A stretch of DNA of 64,000 nucleotides from JACJXF01 sp038316435 (GCA_038316435.1 JBBQAQ010000001.1:176548-240547); one strand, 5' to 3'; shown: positions 16,990 to 26,825, counted from the first letter of the stretch. Notes: generated by a model not told the origin, from the letters alone. Numbers and translations: made by a program.

Positions 16990-17778
16990 ATGCATTCATT
17001 TCGTAAATTTTTACTTCTTCTAATTTTTATCCCGGTATCATGTCATTATTCATATGGACAAGAAACAGATTCCTTGCAAATTTTCCGTGGAATAATTTGT
17101 GACAAAAAGGATACCCCACTTCCCTATTCGCACATTATAAATTTAAATAGTGGACGTGGATCAACAAGCAGTATTAATGGGATGTTTGTTATCCAAGTTA
17201 ATAAATCTGATAGCTTACTATTCCGCAATATTTCCTGTCAAGACTTAATTATCTGTCCTTACAATTTTTCCAATGGAGATACCTTTCATCTTGAATTCAA
17301 GCTATATAGTATAAATGAAGTCAAGATTTTTGAATGGGGATCAAGTTATGAGGATTTTAAGGCAAAAATTCTAAGCATGCCTGTTACTGAGAGTTTGGGG
17401 CAAAAACTCGGCTTACCTCAGCAAAAAGGGAATGTATTGCCAAATTATAAAAATGTTGATGTTCTGAAGAATCCAATTTTCGCGATTACCAATCCTATTG
17501 ATTTTTTATACTTTAATCTGAATAAGAAACAACAATCTATCCAAAAAGTAATTGAATTACAGAATAATGAAGAGTTACTTGATCGGTTTGAATCTGTATA
17601 TAACCGGAGAAGCATAGGTTCACTTATCGGACTTTCTGGTGAACCATTGGATACATTTCTGATATTCCTGAATCTTAATTTTAAGTGCGATTTTAGATGC
17701 AGTGAGATTCAGATTGTTTCAGAGATTTTTAAACAATGGGCGTTTTATAAACTCACGAAAGATATTGAACTTAAATAG
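16990..17778 (+). CDS. Secreted protein with carboxypeptidase-regulatory-like domain
   Basis: A signal peptide (to about 23, SYGQ) precedes an N-terminal Ig-like domain of the carboxypeptidase D regulatory type (about 28-108: FRGIICDKKDTPLPYSHIINLNSGRGSTSSINGMFVI). That domain is typical at the N-terminus of Bacteroidota envelope proteins. The remaining 150 residues have no recognisable domain and no transmembrane barrel signature. The reading frame overlaps the convergent MFS gene by 8 bases at the stop codons. It may form a unit with the TTG-start lipoprotein upstream. Confidence 0.72.
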   Translation: MHSFRKFLLLLIFIPVSCHYSYGQETDSLQIFRGIICDKKDTPLPYSHIINLNSGRGSTSSINGMFVIQVNKSDSLLFRNISCQDLIICPYNFSNGDTFHLEFKLYSINEVKIFEWGSSYEDFKAKILSMPVTESLGQKLGLPQQKGNVLPNYKNVDVLKNPIFAITNPIDFLYFNLNKKQQSIQKVIELQNNEELLDRFESVYNRRSIGSLIGLSGEPLDTFLIFLNLNFKCDFRCSEIQIVSEIFKQWAFYKLTKDIELK

Positions 17779-18985
17779 CTCCCTTTTTAACTTTTCTTAG
17801 ATGCAATATCCACATAAGAAATGCAGCTGAGAAAGACATGCAAGCGCCAAAATAGAATGGCACAGAGGAATTCACCTTATCATAAAGTACACCGGCAATA
17901 ATGCTTGCAGGTAGCAATGTTAAGCCAAGCATTGCATTATAAATCCCCAAACCGGTTCCTTTTTTATTCTTATCAAGCTTATCAGAAATCATTGCTTTTT
18001 GCACGCTATCCGTAGATGCTGAATATATACCATAAAAACCAAATAAAATTACGATTACAGATACTTGCTTTGTATAGCCGAAACCAAAATACACAAGCGA
18101 ATAAATAATGTATCCAAATATCAGTAATTTCTCTCTTCCTATCTTATCAGACAAAGCTCCCATGGGTACAGCAAAAATTACCGATACCACATTAAAAACT
18201 AAATAAACAAGTGGGATATATGCCAACTTAACACCTACTTCATTTGCTTTGACAATTAACAATGCATCCGTTGAATTTCCTAGTGTAAAAATGAAAATTA
18301 TAAAGAGTACGATATAAAAATCTGCTGAAAAATCCCGAAAACTGAATTTTTTATATAGGTTTTCATCCTTTTTTCTAGCCTCTTTTATAAATATTAGTAT
18401 AATAATTATTCCAAGTACAGCAGGTATTGCAGATACGATAAAAATGAGAGGAAAATTAGCCGGAAAGGAGCGCAAGAGGAAAAATGCGATCAGCGGACCT
18501 ACGATTGCACCCGCATTATCCATTGCTTTATGAAATCCGAAGCTTTTACCAACACTTCCTCCGATTGCTGAAGCAGCAATAAGACTGTCTCGCGGCGCTG
18601 TTCTCATCCCTTTTCCAAAACGCTCGATAAACCTAAGGTAAAGCACCTGAACTGGAGAAATTACCCAAGCATAAAACGGCGTAACAATTGCTGTTAGTGC
18701 GTAACCGATAAACATCATAGGCTTGTTCTTGCCAATTTTATCGCTCCAAAACCCGGAAAGTGTTTTAATCAAAGCTGCTGTACTTTCAGCAATTCCCTCA
18801 ATAAGTGATAATGTAGTTTTTGATGCCCCCAATGATAAAAGAAACATTGGCATTACCGAATACACCATTTTAGTAGATGTATCTGTAAAAAAGCTTGTAA
18901 GTCCAGTAAAGAAAATATTTCTGTTAAAACCCAGAATTTTTTTTTCAGGATTTACCTTGGAATTTTTGTAATGAGTTTTTCTCAT
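17771..18985 (-). CDS. Major facilitator superfamily transporter
   Basis: A 404-residue permease with about twelve hydrophobic segments in two halves. The loop between helices 2 and 3 has the MFS pattern GFWSDKIGKNKPMM, repeated in the second half as GALSDKIGREKLLI. RFIERFGKGMRTAPRDSLIA is a further conserved stretch of one drug/metabolite efflux subgroup. The N-terminus is cytosolic and basic. It is 92 bp downstream of batE in the same direction and could be read from that operon, but no functional link is known. Its stop overlaps the convergent gene by 8 bases. The substrate is not predictable. Confidence 0.88.
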   Translation of the reverse strand: MRKTHYKNSKVNPEKKILGFNRNIFFTGLTSFFTDTSTKMVYSVMPMFLLSLGASKTTLSLIEGIAESTAALIKTLSGFWSDKIGKNKPMMFIGYALTAIVTPFYAWVISPVQVLYLRFIERFGKGMRTAPRDSLIAASAIGGSVGKSFGFHKAMDNAGAIVGPLIAFFLLRSFPANFPLIFIVSAIPAVLGIIIILIFIKEARKKDENLYKKFSFRDFSADFYIVLFIIFIFTLGNSTDALLIVKANEVGVKLAYIPLVYLVFNVVSVIFAVPMGALSDKIGREKLLIFGYIIYSLVYFGFGYTKQVSVIVILFGFYGIYSASTDSVQKAMISDKLDKNKKGTGLGIYNAMLGLTLLPASIIAGVLYDKVNSSVPFYFGACMSFSAAFLMWILHLRKVKKGAI

Positions 18986-19076
18986 TAGTTTTTCTTTACG
19001 GATTCAGGAAATTGCATATTAGTATATTGAATTGATTAAACCTGAAATAATCCGTTGAAATAATAATTACATAACG

Positions 19077-19829
19077 TCAAATTACTTCAATACTTTCCTG
19101 AGGTACCCATCCTGTGCGACCATCACTTAAACGAATCTCTTGCCAACCCCCAGCCTTATCCTCAAGCCATACTTTAGCGCCTTCATGAAGTACGAATAAT
19201 CCTACTCCCGTTTCTCTGGGAGCTGATTTTGCATTTACAGACAATTCGGTAACTATTGCAGCCTCCGGACTTTTAATCTTTACATATTGTTTCCAGGAGG
19301 CAAAAAGGAACAAAATGCTCATAACTAAAAATAGTATTGAAGAATAAAATCCAAGTCTTCTGACAGTCCGATTTCTCATTAAAAGATAAAAGGTTAATGC
19401 CATTGCACTTAAAATAAATGAAATCATTGAGATGTAGGCCCAATTGTTTGAACTTTGCGAAAGGACAAGAGATTTATACCACTTTTTGTAAAATATTTCC
19501 GGCACCTCATCAAAACTATCAGCCAACTTACTTTTCAGGTATTCGAGATTGATCTTTGCATCTTCATCTGAAGGATTCAATTTTAATGCTTTTTCATAGT
19601 ATAGACGAGCCTTTCCTAACTTATTGGATCTGAATGAAGCATTGCCTAAATTATAATAAAGTGTGGACGATTCGAATCCTGCGAAGACAATTGATTGATA
19701 TGATTCAATCGCCTCTTCGTAACGCCCTTCCTGGTATAATGTATTCGCTTTAAAATATGATGAATCAGATTGCGCACAAAGTCCAAAATAGCTGGTAAAT
19801 ACGAATAATATAAGTAATAAACTCTTCAT
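19077..19829 (-). CDS. batE: BatE: TPR and SH3-like membrane protein
   Basis: The last gene of the Bat operon, 250 residues. A signal peptide (to about 19) precedes TPR repeats (about 22-110: ANTLYQEGRYEEAIESYQ, STLYYNLGNASFRSNKLGKARLYYEKALKLNPS). Two hydrophobic segments follow (about 130-150 and 160-180), then a bacterial SH3-like domain ending GWQEIRLSDGRTGWVPQESIEVI. The order TPR-TM-SH3 is diagnostic of BatE. It begins only two bases after the batD stop. Bat proteins were first linked to aerotolerance in Bacteroides fragilis; their mechanism is unresolved. Confidence 0.92.
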   Translation of the reverse strand: MKSLLLILFVFTSYFGLCAQSDSSYFKANTLYQEGRYEEAIESYQSIVFAGFESSTLYYNLGNASFRSNKLGKARLYYEKALKLNPSDEDAKINLEYLKSKLADSFDEVPEIFYKKWYKSLVLSQSSNNWAYISMISFILSAMALTFYLLMRNRTVRRLGFYSSILFLVMSILFLFASWKQYVKIKSPEAAIVTELSVNAKSAPRETGVGLFVLHEGAKVWLEDKAGGWQEIRLSDGRTGWVPQESIEVI

Positions 19830-19831
19830 GA

Positions 19832-21670
19832 TTAGCTGATTTTTTCCTGTAAAACACTAATTAATGCCATTGCTTTTTCATAAATTTTCTGTTTGTCACT
19901 TTCACCCAAACCACTTGCATATCTCGCCATTTCACAATCGTCAAGCAATTCCCATAAGGATATCTGAATTGAAGAATCAATTTCTTTAGACTGTAATTTG
20001 GCTGAGATTTTCTCTCTGGACAAGTCGGAAACATTTACTCCGAGTTTATCAGACAGATATCCCCATATTGCCTTTAGTATTTCGTCATAAAACCCATTAT
20101 CGTTGGTGGTAAGATAAACTGAAGCATTTTTCAATCGTTTTTCCGCAAGTTTTCTTGCTTTTCTATTTCTGACAGCATTAATATCGGCATTTCTTCTTAT
20201 GCGTTCCTTTCTGAATATTACCAAAGAAAGTATAAACAATATAGGCAGAAGAAATGACGCATAAAATAAGCCTGAACCAAAAACAGTTTTCCCTATTTTC
20301 GTTAGTTCAGGAGAAGTAATTCTTATAAATTTAATATCACCTGCGAGAGAAACAACTTCTTTACTGGTTTGACGTACATTTCCTGAAGCAAGAGGTGAAG
20401 TAATATACGCTTCATCGTTTCCATCTGCCTTTTCAACAACGAAATTGAATTCAGCAGATTTATCTGTCTTGTATTTTCCTTCATCCGGATCAAACCATGA
20501 AAAAACTATTGGCGAAATCCTGAAGTTCCCTGCATGTCTTGGTATAAGAATATATTCATAATCAAGACTTCCATTAGTACCATTATCAGAATGTTTTAAA
20601 TTTTGTGTGGTTTTTGGATCGAAAACTTCAAGGTCAGGCGGGAAATCGATTTTAACAGGTTTAAGTAAATCCAAATTACCTTTGCCAGAAATATGAACTT
20701 TTACAGTTATTGCATCATTAACTTTAAGCTTTTCCTTATCTACATTAGCTTTCATATTAAATGATCCAACTGCCCCATCAAATCCGGCAGGCGCTCCAGA
20801 AGGTAATGGCTTCACAGTTATTGAAACAGCGTTTGTTTTAAAACCCTGGGGAACATTCTCATATCGATCGAAAAAGGAATCATTAAAAAAAGGATCATTA
20901 AATCCGTTCTGTCTACCCTGAGAGACTTTTTTCTTAACTAAACACTCAATATCTGCAGGTTCAATAGAAATAATACCTGTCTTTTGCGCAGTTAGCAAAT
21001 CTCTTTTAAAAACCTGAGAAAGATAGACTTCGCCATTAACTTTTTCCTGAATTGCAGTATTATCTCCCTCCAATTCCTGGCGCCAGAAACCATCAAATCC
21101 CGGAGCTTTAAAACTTGAAATATTAAGAGCTTCCTGAGTAAATATTTTTGTAGAAAGCACAAACTGTTCACCCAGATAAATACTCGATTTGGTTCCTATT
21201 TGCCTGATAAAAACTGATTCAGTCGAGGTAGAAACTTCAGATGAAGAACCTTTTTCTCCACTTTGAGTGTCTTGCCTTGAATTAACCACTTTGATAGTAA
21301 CTTCATTAGTCTTAAATACTTTTCTTCCAGATGTAACAGTTGCAGGCGGAAATACTAAATCCCCTGCTTCTTTTGCCAGAAAGGTATAAGTGTAGGTTAC
21401 TGTTTTCACACTTTCTATGCGTCCATTTATCATGCTTGATTGCTGACTAACAAAGGTTGAAGGCCCACCAACAAGTTTTAATCCTTTTACTTGCGGCAAT
21501 ACAACATCTCCGCTAAAATCACCTGAAATAGTATAATTGAATGCCTCACCAATTACAACTGAGGATGGCGCTGAAGCCTGAATTTGTGTATCCTGGGCAA
21601 TTAAATTTCCCTGGCAAGTAAGAGTTGCAAATGAAATCAGAAATAAATATTTTGATAAAAAGTTCTTCAT
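19832..21670 (-). CDS. batD: BatD: oxygen-tolerance envelope protein
   Basis: A 612-residue protein with a signal peptide (to about 25), an all-beta ectodomain of several Ig-like modules (about 26-430, including VIGEAFNYTISGDFSGDVVLPQ and IEPADIECLVKK), one transmembrane helix (about 468-488, FYASFLLPILFILSLVIF) and a cytosolic helical tail rich in Lys/Arg. This is the standard BatD architecture, and the gene is in its standard position between batC and batE. The ectodomain probably binds partners in the periplasm; the target is unknown. Confidence 0.93.
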   Translation of the reverse strand: MKNFLSKYLFLISFATLTCQGNLIAQDTQIQASAPSSVVIGEAFNYTISGDFSGDVVLPQVKGLKLVGGPSTFVSQQSSMINGRIESVKTVTYTYTFLAKEAGDLVFPPATVTSGRKVFKTNEVTIKVVNSRQDTQSGEKGSSSEVSTSTESVFIRQIGTKSSIYLGEQFVLSTKIFTQEALNISSFKAPGFDGFWRQELEGDNTAIQEKVNGEVYLSQVFKRDLLTAQKTGIISIEPADIECLVKKKVSQGRQNGFNDPFFNDSFFDRYENVPQGFKTNAVSITVKPLPSGAPAGFDGAVGSFNMKANVDKEKLKVNDAITVKVHISGKGNLDLLKPVKIDFPPDLEVFDPKTTQNLKHSDNGTNGSLDYEYILIPRHAGNFRISPIVFSWFDPDEGKYKTDKSAEFNFVVEKADGNDEAYITSPLASGNVRQTSKEVVSLAGDIKFIRITSPELTKIGKTVFGSGLFYASFLLPILFILSLVIFRKERIRRNADINAVRNRKARKLAEKRLKNASVYLTTNDNGFYDEILKAIWGYLSDKLGVNVSDLSREKISAKLQSKEIDSSIQISLWELLDDCEMARYASGLGESDKQKIYEKAMALISVLQEKIS

Positions 21671-21698
21671 GTAAAAAATATTATCAATTAGGTTTTAA

Positions 21699-22430
21699 TT
21701 ACCAATCTTTTTCAGCGCTCACTGGTCTTGCAACAGCTTTTTTCTTGTCTAATTTTGCTTTTACATCCTTTTCCTGATTCTGAACTGCATTTAACATTTG
21801 TTCAGCCTCTTCTTTGCTAATTTTTGGTTCAGATGGGTTTTGCTCTTCTTTATTCTTCTCATCTTCTTTCTTTTGCTGATCTTTATTATCCTTGTTTTGA
21901 TCTTTTTGCTGATCCTTATCCTGTTGATCCTTATTATCTTTTTTGTCTTTATCCTTATTTTTATCGTCCTTATTTTGTTCCTGGTTCTGCTGTTGCTGCT
22001 GTTGCTTTAGATTCTCAAGGGCATAAGCAAGATTATAACGAGTGTCTTCGTCATTTGGCCGGATACGCAAAGAGTTTTTGTATGATTCAATACTTTTATC
22101 AAATTGTTGTGCCATGAGCTGAGAGTTCCCCAAGTTATGGTATAGATCTGCTCTTTTATTAGGCTCATTGCTTTTTTGTAATAGCTTATCGTATTCATTA
22201 GCAGCCTCTTCGAACTTTTTCTGTTTGAATAAGGAATTTGCAATATCATATTCAGCCTCAAAAAGTCCGGGTTTTTCATCAGTGGCTTTTCTAAAGTTCA
22301 CCTCCGCTTCGGAGAATTTCCCATCCTTATAATACGAGACTCCTGTTCTAACTATTTTTCTTTCCACCTGACAAAATGAATTTTGCAGAGGTCCAAAAAA
22401 TAAAATTGATATTAGAATTAAGCGTGTCAT
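21699..22430 (-). CDS. batC: BatC: TPR protein with charged low-complexity tail
   Basis: A 243-residue protein. A signal peptide (to about 20, SFCQ) is followed by three to four TPR repeats (about 28-145: AEVNFRKATDEKPGLFEAEYDIANSLFKQKKFEEAANEYDKLL). A poly-Gln and Asp/Lys-rich tract then runs through about 145-210, before a short helical end. The tract makes the opposite strand look like a long hydrophobic frame, which is not a gene. Its placement between batB and batD and the TPR plus charged-tail design match BatC, thought to assemble with BatA/BatB and BatE. Confidence 0.92.
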   Translation of the reverse strand: MTRLILISILFFGPLQNSFCQVERKIVRTGVSYYKDGKFSEAEVNFRKATDEKPGLFEAEYDIANSLFKQKKFEEAANEYDKLLQKSNEPNKRADLYHNLGNSQLMAQQFDKSIESYKNSLRIRPNDEDTRYNLAYALENLKQQQQQQNQEQNKDDKNKDKDKKDNKDQQDKDQQKDQNKDNKDQQKKEDEKNKEEQNPSEPKISKEEAEQMLNAVQNQEKDVKAKLDKKKAVARPVSAEKDW

Positions 22431-22438
22431 AATTGTTA

Positions 22439-23488
22439 TTAAAAAAAGTTTGAGTCAAAAATTTTAAAATTATTAAGCCATGAGTTTTTCCTGAATCGTA
22501 TTAAAAGTTCAATCAGAAGTAAAAAAATTGCAAATCCGGTAAAGTATTGAAAACGTTCATCAAATTCGGCAAAAGTCTGTGTTTTGAATTCCTTTTTTTC
22601 CAGAGCGTCAAGTTGTTCCATTAATGAGAACAGTCCAATAACGCTGGTACCTGAATGGATGTATATACCTCCGGTAATTTCAGATATACGCTTCAGGGTT
22701 TTGTCGTCGAGTTTACTAACTATCACACCTCCCTGTTTATCTTTTCTGAAATCTTTGCTTCCATATGAGAGAGGGATTGGAACACCAGAAGGATTGCCAA
22801 TTCCAACACAATGTACCATTACTCCCTTTTCCTTAGCTCTTTCAGCAGCTTCGAATACACCATTTTCATGATTTTCTCCATCAGTGATAATAATAATTGC
22901 CCTCGATCTGTCGATTTGTTGATCATCCTGAAGCGGTGAAAATGAGTTTAGAGCGAGATCAATGGCTGCGGCAATATTTGTACCTTGTTTTGAAACTATA
23001 TCAGTATTAATTGACTCAAGAAACATTTTTGCTGATGAATAATCATTTGTTAGAGGGATTTGGGTATAAGCGTCTCCCGCAAAAATTATCAGTCCTAATT
23101 TATCATCCTTGAGCTGATCAATCAGACGAGATACGCTTTGTTTGGCCCGAATAAGCCTGTTGGGAGCCATATCCTCTGCAAGCATACTATTAGAAACATC
23201 GAGTGCAATAATTAATTCCCGTCCTTTCTTTTCAACATTTTTAAGTTTTGAGCCAACCCTTGGCCCTGCTAATGCAATGATAACCAGCGAAAAAACTAGT
23301 ATACTCAAATAAAATTTCAAGCCTGTCCTAAATCCAGATACATCAGGGAAAAGAGTATTATGAAGAGATTCTGCGGCAAAAATTTTGAACTTCTTTTTCG
23401 TTAATCCCCTGCCCAAATGAAATATAATTGCTAAAAAGGGAATCAGCAATAAGCTCAAAAGTATCTCTATATGTGTGAATTGGATCAT
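22439..23488 (-). CDS. batB: BatB: von Willebrand factor A membrane protein
   Basis: A 349-residue protein: N-terminal membrane segments (about 5-25 and 58-78), a cytosolic or periplasmic VWA domain (about 90-310) and a C-terminal hydrophobic anchor (about 318-336). The MIDAS motif is intact: DVSNS in ALDVSNSMLAEDMAPNRL, with a downstream TDGENHE acidic motif. It is paralogous to BatA, encoded just upstream, and the pair probably forms a metal-dependent adhesion complex. The spacer to batC is 8 bp. Confidence 0.94.
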   Translation of the reverse strand: MIQFTHIEILLSLLLIPFLAIIFHLGRGLTKKKFKIFAAESLHNTLFPDVSGFRTGLKFYLSILVFSLVIIALAGPRVGSKLKNVEKKGRELIIALDVSNSMLAEDMAPNRLIRAKQSVSRLIDQLKDDKLGLIIFAGDAYTQIPLTNDYSSAKMFLESINTDIVSKQGTNIAAAIDLALNSFSPLQDDQQIDRSRAIIIITDGENHENGVFEAAERAKEKGVMVHCVGIGNPSGVPIPLSYGSKDFRKDKQGGVIVSKLDDKTLKRISEITGGIYIHSGTSVIGLFSLMEQLDALEKKEFKTQTFAEFDERFQYFTGFAIFLLLIELLIRFRKNSWLNNFKIFDSNFF

Positions 23489-23520
23489 TTTCTTAGCATT
23501 TCAAATTAATTCTGAACGAG

Positions 23521-24513
23521 TTAAGGAGTGGTTTTTACAAAAACAGCCCTAAGAAATATTTCGATCAATAAAGTGATTGCAGCAATCAACAACCAGAGGA
23601 AATATTCTTCTTTTCTTTTGCTAAACTTTTGAACATCGAGGATGGTTTTCTCAAGTTTATCAATTTCACTGTATATCTGCACCAGCTTATCATTATCTGT
23701 GGCTCTAAAATAATTCCCACCAGTTTTCTCAGCAATTTTCTGTAAAACGTCTTCGTCAATCTCAACCTGTACATCCTGTGTTCTTGTTCCAAATACAGTA
23801 TTCACAGGCATTGGAGCAGTGCCTATTGTTCCAACTCCAATTGTATATACCCGGATATTATTTTGAAATGCAATATCTGCTGCAGTAAGAGGACTTATCA
23901 TTCCGCGGTTATTAACTCCATCTGTAAGCAGAATTACCACTTTGCTTTTTGCCTGACTATCTTTAAGACGGTTTACTGATGATGCAAGGCCCATACCTAT
24001 TGCTGTTCCATCTTCAATCATACCAAATTTAATTTCACTCATAAGATTTAGTACAGTTGCCCTGTCATTTGTAAGTGGACATTGAGTAAAACTCTCCCCA
24101 CTGAACACGACAATTGAAAAACGGTCACCCTGACGGCCGCTAATAAATGCAGAAGCAACTTTTTTCGATGCTTCTAATCTATTGGGAGTAAAATCCATAG
24201 CCTGCATACTTCCTGAAGCATCCATGCACATTACAATGTCGATCCCTTCAGAATTAACCTGTTCCCATTCATTGGCTGACTGCGGGCGAGCAAGAATAAT
24301 TATAAGCAACGAAAGGACAATAAGTCTCAGAGCAAACAGGAATTCACGCAGATACCATCTAACGGGCCGTCCCAAATTATTAAATGGGCTAAGTGAGGAA
24401 AGTTTAACGGAAACATTTACCTTTTTGCTTTTCCAGATATGAAAAGCAATTATTACTGGCAACAATGCCAGAAGGTAAAGAAACTGAGGGTTAGCAAATA
24501 CAGTTGTTTTCAT
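23521..24513 (-). CDS. batA: BatA: von Willebrand factor A membrane protein
   Basis: A 330-residue paralogue of BatB with the same layout: N-terminal hydrophobic segments (about 10-25 and 58-78), a VWA domain with MIDAS sequence DASGS (CMDASGSMQAMDFTPNRLEASK), a second motif LLTDGVNNRG, and a C-terminal helix (about 305-325). The start codon overlaps the stop of the preceding Ig-like membrane protein by 4 bases (ATGA type), so the two are translationally coupled. Confidence 0.94.
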   Translation of the reverse strand: MKTTVFANPQFLYLLALLPVIIAFHIWKSKKVNVSVKLSSLSPFNNLGRPVRWYLREFLFALRLIVLSLLIIILARPQSANEWEQVNSEGIDIVMCMDASGSMQAMDFTPNRLEASKKVASAFISGRQGDRFSIVVFSGESFTQCPLTNDRATVLNLMSEIKFGMIEDGTAIGMGLASSVNRLKDSQAKSKVVILLTDGVNNRGMISPLTAADIAFQNNIRVYTIGVGTIGTAPMPVNTVFGTRTQDVQVEIDEDVLQKIAEKTGGNYFRATDNDKLVQIYSEIDKLEKTILDVQKFSKRKEEYFLWLLIAAITLLIEIFLRAVFVKTTP

Positions 24514-25508
24514 TCCTCAGAAAGTTTAATATTTTCTGTTTTCTTTCCAAATTCATCAGACTTGTTCTCAGAACTAACTATTTCTTCAATTTTGGTTTGT
24601 TCGATGAATAGGAAGGCATTATCTATATTACTTTGATTTTCTACCTGAATTGGATCGGCCTTAGCAAACTTAACCATATCAGCTGTTTGAAGGATATTTC
24701 TCAGCAACTCACTAAGCATTTCACTTTGAGGCATTAACTTGTTAAAGGAATTCAATGTCTCTGAACTTACAAATCCCATAGCCGGAATTTCAAATCTTTT
24801 TTCAAGGTAATTCCTCATAATATCAGAAAGTCTTGAGTAGTATTCCTTTATTTTTCCATTCTGCGAAAGCTTTTCGGCTTTTAGTTTATTCAGATCGCGA
24901 ATTGCGATGACATGTGGCGGTAATAATTTCTCAATTTCTTCAATTTTATTTCTCTTCCTGACTCTTCTGAAAATAAATACTCCAATTATAACAAGGATTA
25001 TAAAAATTGCTATAATAATTCCTAGTTCTGACGCAATTTCTCCTAATCTGAATGGCAAACTCAATATTGGTTTGATATCCCGGATTTCGGCCTGAGTGTC
25101 AATTTTAGGAGAAAGTACTGTTAACAGAAGTTCTGGAGAATAGATAGTATCAGTATTATTATCATATTTGAAAACTAATGGAATACCAGATATTGAATAT
25201 TGTCCAGGTTTGAAGGATGTTAGTTTTAACTCCAATGAAAACGAATCATCTGTTTGATTTTTAAGTGAATCCAGCACTTCAATTTCCTTGTTAAGACTAT
25301 CACGCAAGGGGAAAAAACTTAGTTTAGCCCCTTTCTGATTTATAATATCGAGGTGAAGTGATGTTGCTTCTCCAATAACAATGGTATCCTTATCAAATTT
25401 TAGATTTAGCTGAACAAGCTGAGCATTTAATGAAGATAAGCCTAATAGCAGCAATAAAAATGAAAAAAATACTTTGTTTTTGATTTGCATTAATCTTTCT
25501 CGAGACAT
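24510..25508 (-). CDS. Bat-operon membrane protein with Ig-like ectodomain
   Basis: A 332-residue protein between the DUF58 gene and batA. A signal peptide (LLLLLGLSSLNAQ) precedes a beta-rich ectodomain (about 32-145: LKFDKDTIVIGEATSLHLDI) resembling a shortened BatD module. One transmembrane helix (about 172-192, LGIIIAIFIILVIIGVFIF) and a helical cytosolic part follow, with KEYYSRLSDIMRNYLEKRFEIPAMGF, a segment shared with DUF4381/BatD-like tails. Starts at 25508 (MSRERL) or 25490 (MQIKNK) are both possible. A gene of this type is usual at this place in Bacteroidota Bat operons, though it has no standard name. Confidence 0.82.
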   Translation of the reverse strand: MSRERLMQIKNKVFFSFLLLLLGLSSLNAQLVQLNLKFDKDTIVIGEATSLHLDIINQKGAKLSFFPLRDSLNKEIEVLDSLKNQTDDSFSLELKLTSFKPGQYSISGIPLVFKYDNNTDTIYSPELLLTVLSPKIDTQAEIRDIKPILSLPFRLGEIASELGIIIAIFIILVIIGVFIFRRVRKRNKIEEIEKLLPPHVIAIRDLNKLKAEKLSQNGKIKEYYSRLSDIMRNYLEKRFEIPAMGFVSSETLNSFNKLMPQSEMLSELLRNILQTADMVKFAKADPIQVENQSNIDNAFLFIEQTKIEEIVSSENKSDEFGKKTENIKLSEE

Positions 25509-25511
25509 ATT

Positions 25512-26387
25512 CTATCGTTTTTTAAAAAGATTAAGTAAAGGTTTAACATAATCTTCAGCAGTGCTAACCGATGCGAAATCGACCCCAGATTTGTTAAAAA
25601 TATTTGTCAGCAGTTTCTGTGAAATATTCCAGTTTTGGGTATATGATTTTCTTACAGATTCAAGTGAAGTATCTACCCATTTTTCCATATTTGATTCACT
25701 GTCTGAGAATCTAACAAGACCCATATCAGGAATCTCCTTATCACGTCTGTCATACACTTGCAATGCGACAACATCATGTTTTTTACTTGCAATTTTTAGA
25801 GACTCTTCAAATGCCGGAGCAATAAAATCAGATAATATAAAAGCAGTGCAACGTTTTTTTATAGCGTTAGTTAAAAAAATAAGGGCTTCGGACACATCAG
25901 TTTTTGAACTAAGAGGTTCAAATTCAATCAATTCTCTGATAATATGGAGTATATGCTTTTTACCTTTTTTAGGGGGAATGAATTTCTCCACCTTATCGCT
26001 AAATAGAATTAATCCAATTTTATCATTATTTTGAATTGCGGAAAATGATAATACTGCAGAAATTTCGGTAAGGATATTTTTTCTGATTTGGCTTACCGAT
26101 CCGAAATTACGACTTCCGCTAATATCAACAAGTAACAAGACTGTCAATTCCCTTTCCTCTTCAAATACTTTAATAAAAGGATGGTTAAAGCGTGCAGTAA
26201 CATTCCAATCAATATTTCTTATATCATCACCGTACTGATATTCTCTAACCTCAGAAAAAGTCATTCCCCGGCCTTTGAATGCAGAATGATATTCACCTGC
26301 AAAGACCTGTTGTGACAATCCCCTGGTTTTTATTTCTATTTTCCTGACTTTTTTAATCAGCTCTGAAGCATCCACTTTAGAAACCAT
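25512..26387 (-). CDS. DUF58 protein (Bat operon)
   Basis: A 291-residue cytosolic protein. The DUF58 signature is clear at 45-80: GMTFSEVREYQYGDDIRNIDWNVTARFNHPFIK. A VWA-like domain follows with a DISGS motif (LLVDISGSRNFG) that could bind a metal. DUF58 proteins are coupled to MoxR ATPases across bacteria. Here the gene is third in the operon, after moxR and a small secreted protein. Confidence 0.92.
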   Translation of the reverse strand: MVSKVDASELIKKVRKIEIKTRGLSQQVFAGEYHSAFKGRGMTFSEVREYQYGDDIRNIDWNVTARFNHPFIKVFEEERELTVLLLVDISGSRNFGSVSQIRKNILTEISAVLSFSAIQNNDKIGLILFSDKVEKFIPPKKGKKHILHIIRELIEFEPLSSKTDVSEALIFLTNAIKKRCTAFILSDFIAPAFEESLKIASKKHDVVALQVYDRRDKEIPDMGLVRFSDSESNMEKWVDTSLESVRKSYTQNWNISQKLLTNIFNKSGVDFASVSTAEDYVKPLLNLFKKR

Positions 26388-26406
26388 GACTTTTTAACAT
26401 GTTGAG

Positions 26407-26814
26407 TTACTTTTTTTTTGTGGTAACAACGAAATACCATTCTTTTTCCTCCAGATTGATAACATATATTTCATTATTGAAGGAAAACTCCCAGCTGGTT
26501 TTGGATAGTTTTTTATACTTGTCATTTAACTCTTCGACAACAAAATCAAACTCAGAGAAATCGCAAACCAGTCGTGTATGGGTCGATACATTCTCTTCTG
26601 AGAAAAATACAATAAGTGTCTTTGTTCCTGCAGAATTAACAAATTTTAGATAATTGAAAGATTCATTTTTGGAACTATTATCCAGATTAAAACCCTTCAT
26701 CACTTTCCTTACAACTTCTTCGGCACCTTCTTTCGGAATCCCAATGAGATCCTGTCCAAAACCGGAAGCTATAAGAAATAAAAGCAACAAAACACTTAGA
26801 AATGTATTTTTCAT
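26407..26814 (-). CDS. Small secreted protein inside the moxR-bat operon
   Basis: A 135-residue protein with a clear signal peptide (to about 20, IASGFGQ) and a mature part of about 115 residues with mixed alpha/beta composition and a basic C-terminus (VVTTKKK). No family is recognised. It sits between moxR (11 bp upstream) and the DUF58 gene (19 bp downstream), a place often occupied by nothing or a short unknown gene. It is probably co-transcribed; its function is unknown. Confidence 0.75.
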   Translation of the reverse strand: MKNTFLSVLLLLFLIASGFGQDLIGIPKEGAEEVVRKVMKGFNLDNSSKNESFNYLKFVNSAGTKTLIVFFSEENVSTHTRLVCDFSEFDFVVEELNDKYKKLSKTSWEFSFNNEIYVINLEEKEWYFVVTTKKK

Positions 26815-26825
26815 ATTTCAGAGTT

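Noticed and set aside
21798..22010. Long hydrophobic plus-strand frame rich in Leu, Ile and Phe
   Set aside because: It is the complement of the Lys/Asp/Gln-rich tract of batC; low-complexity antisense of charged codons gives hydrophobic residues.
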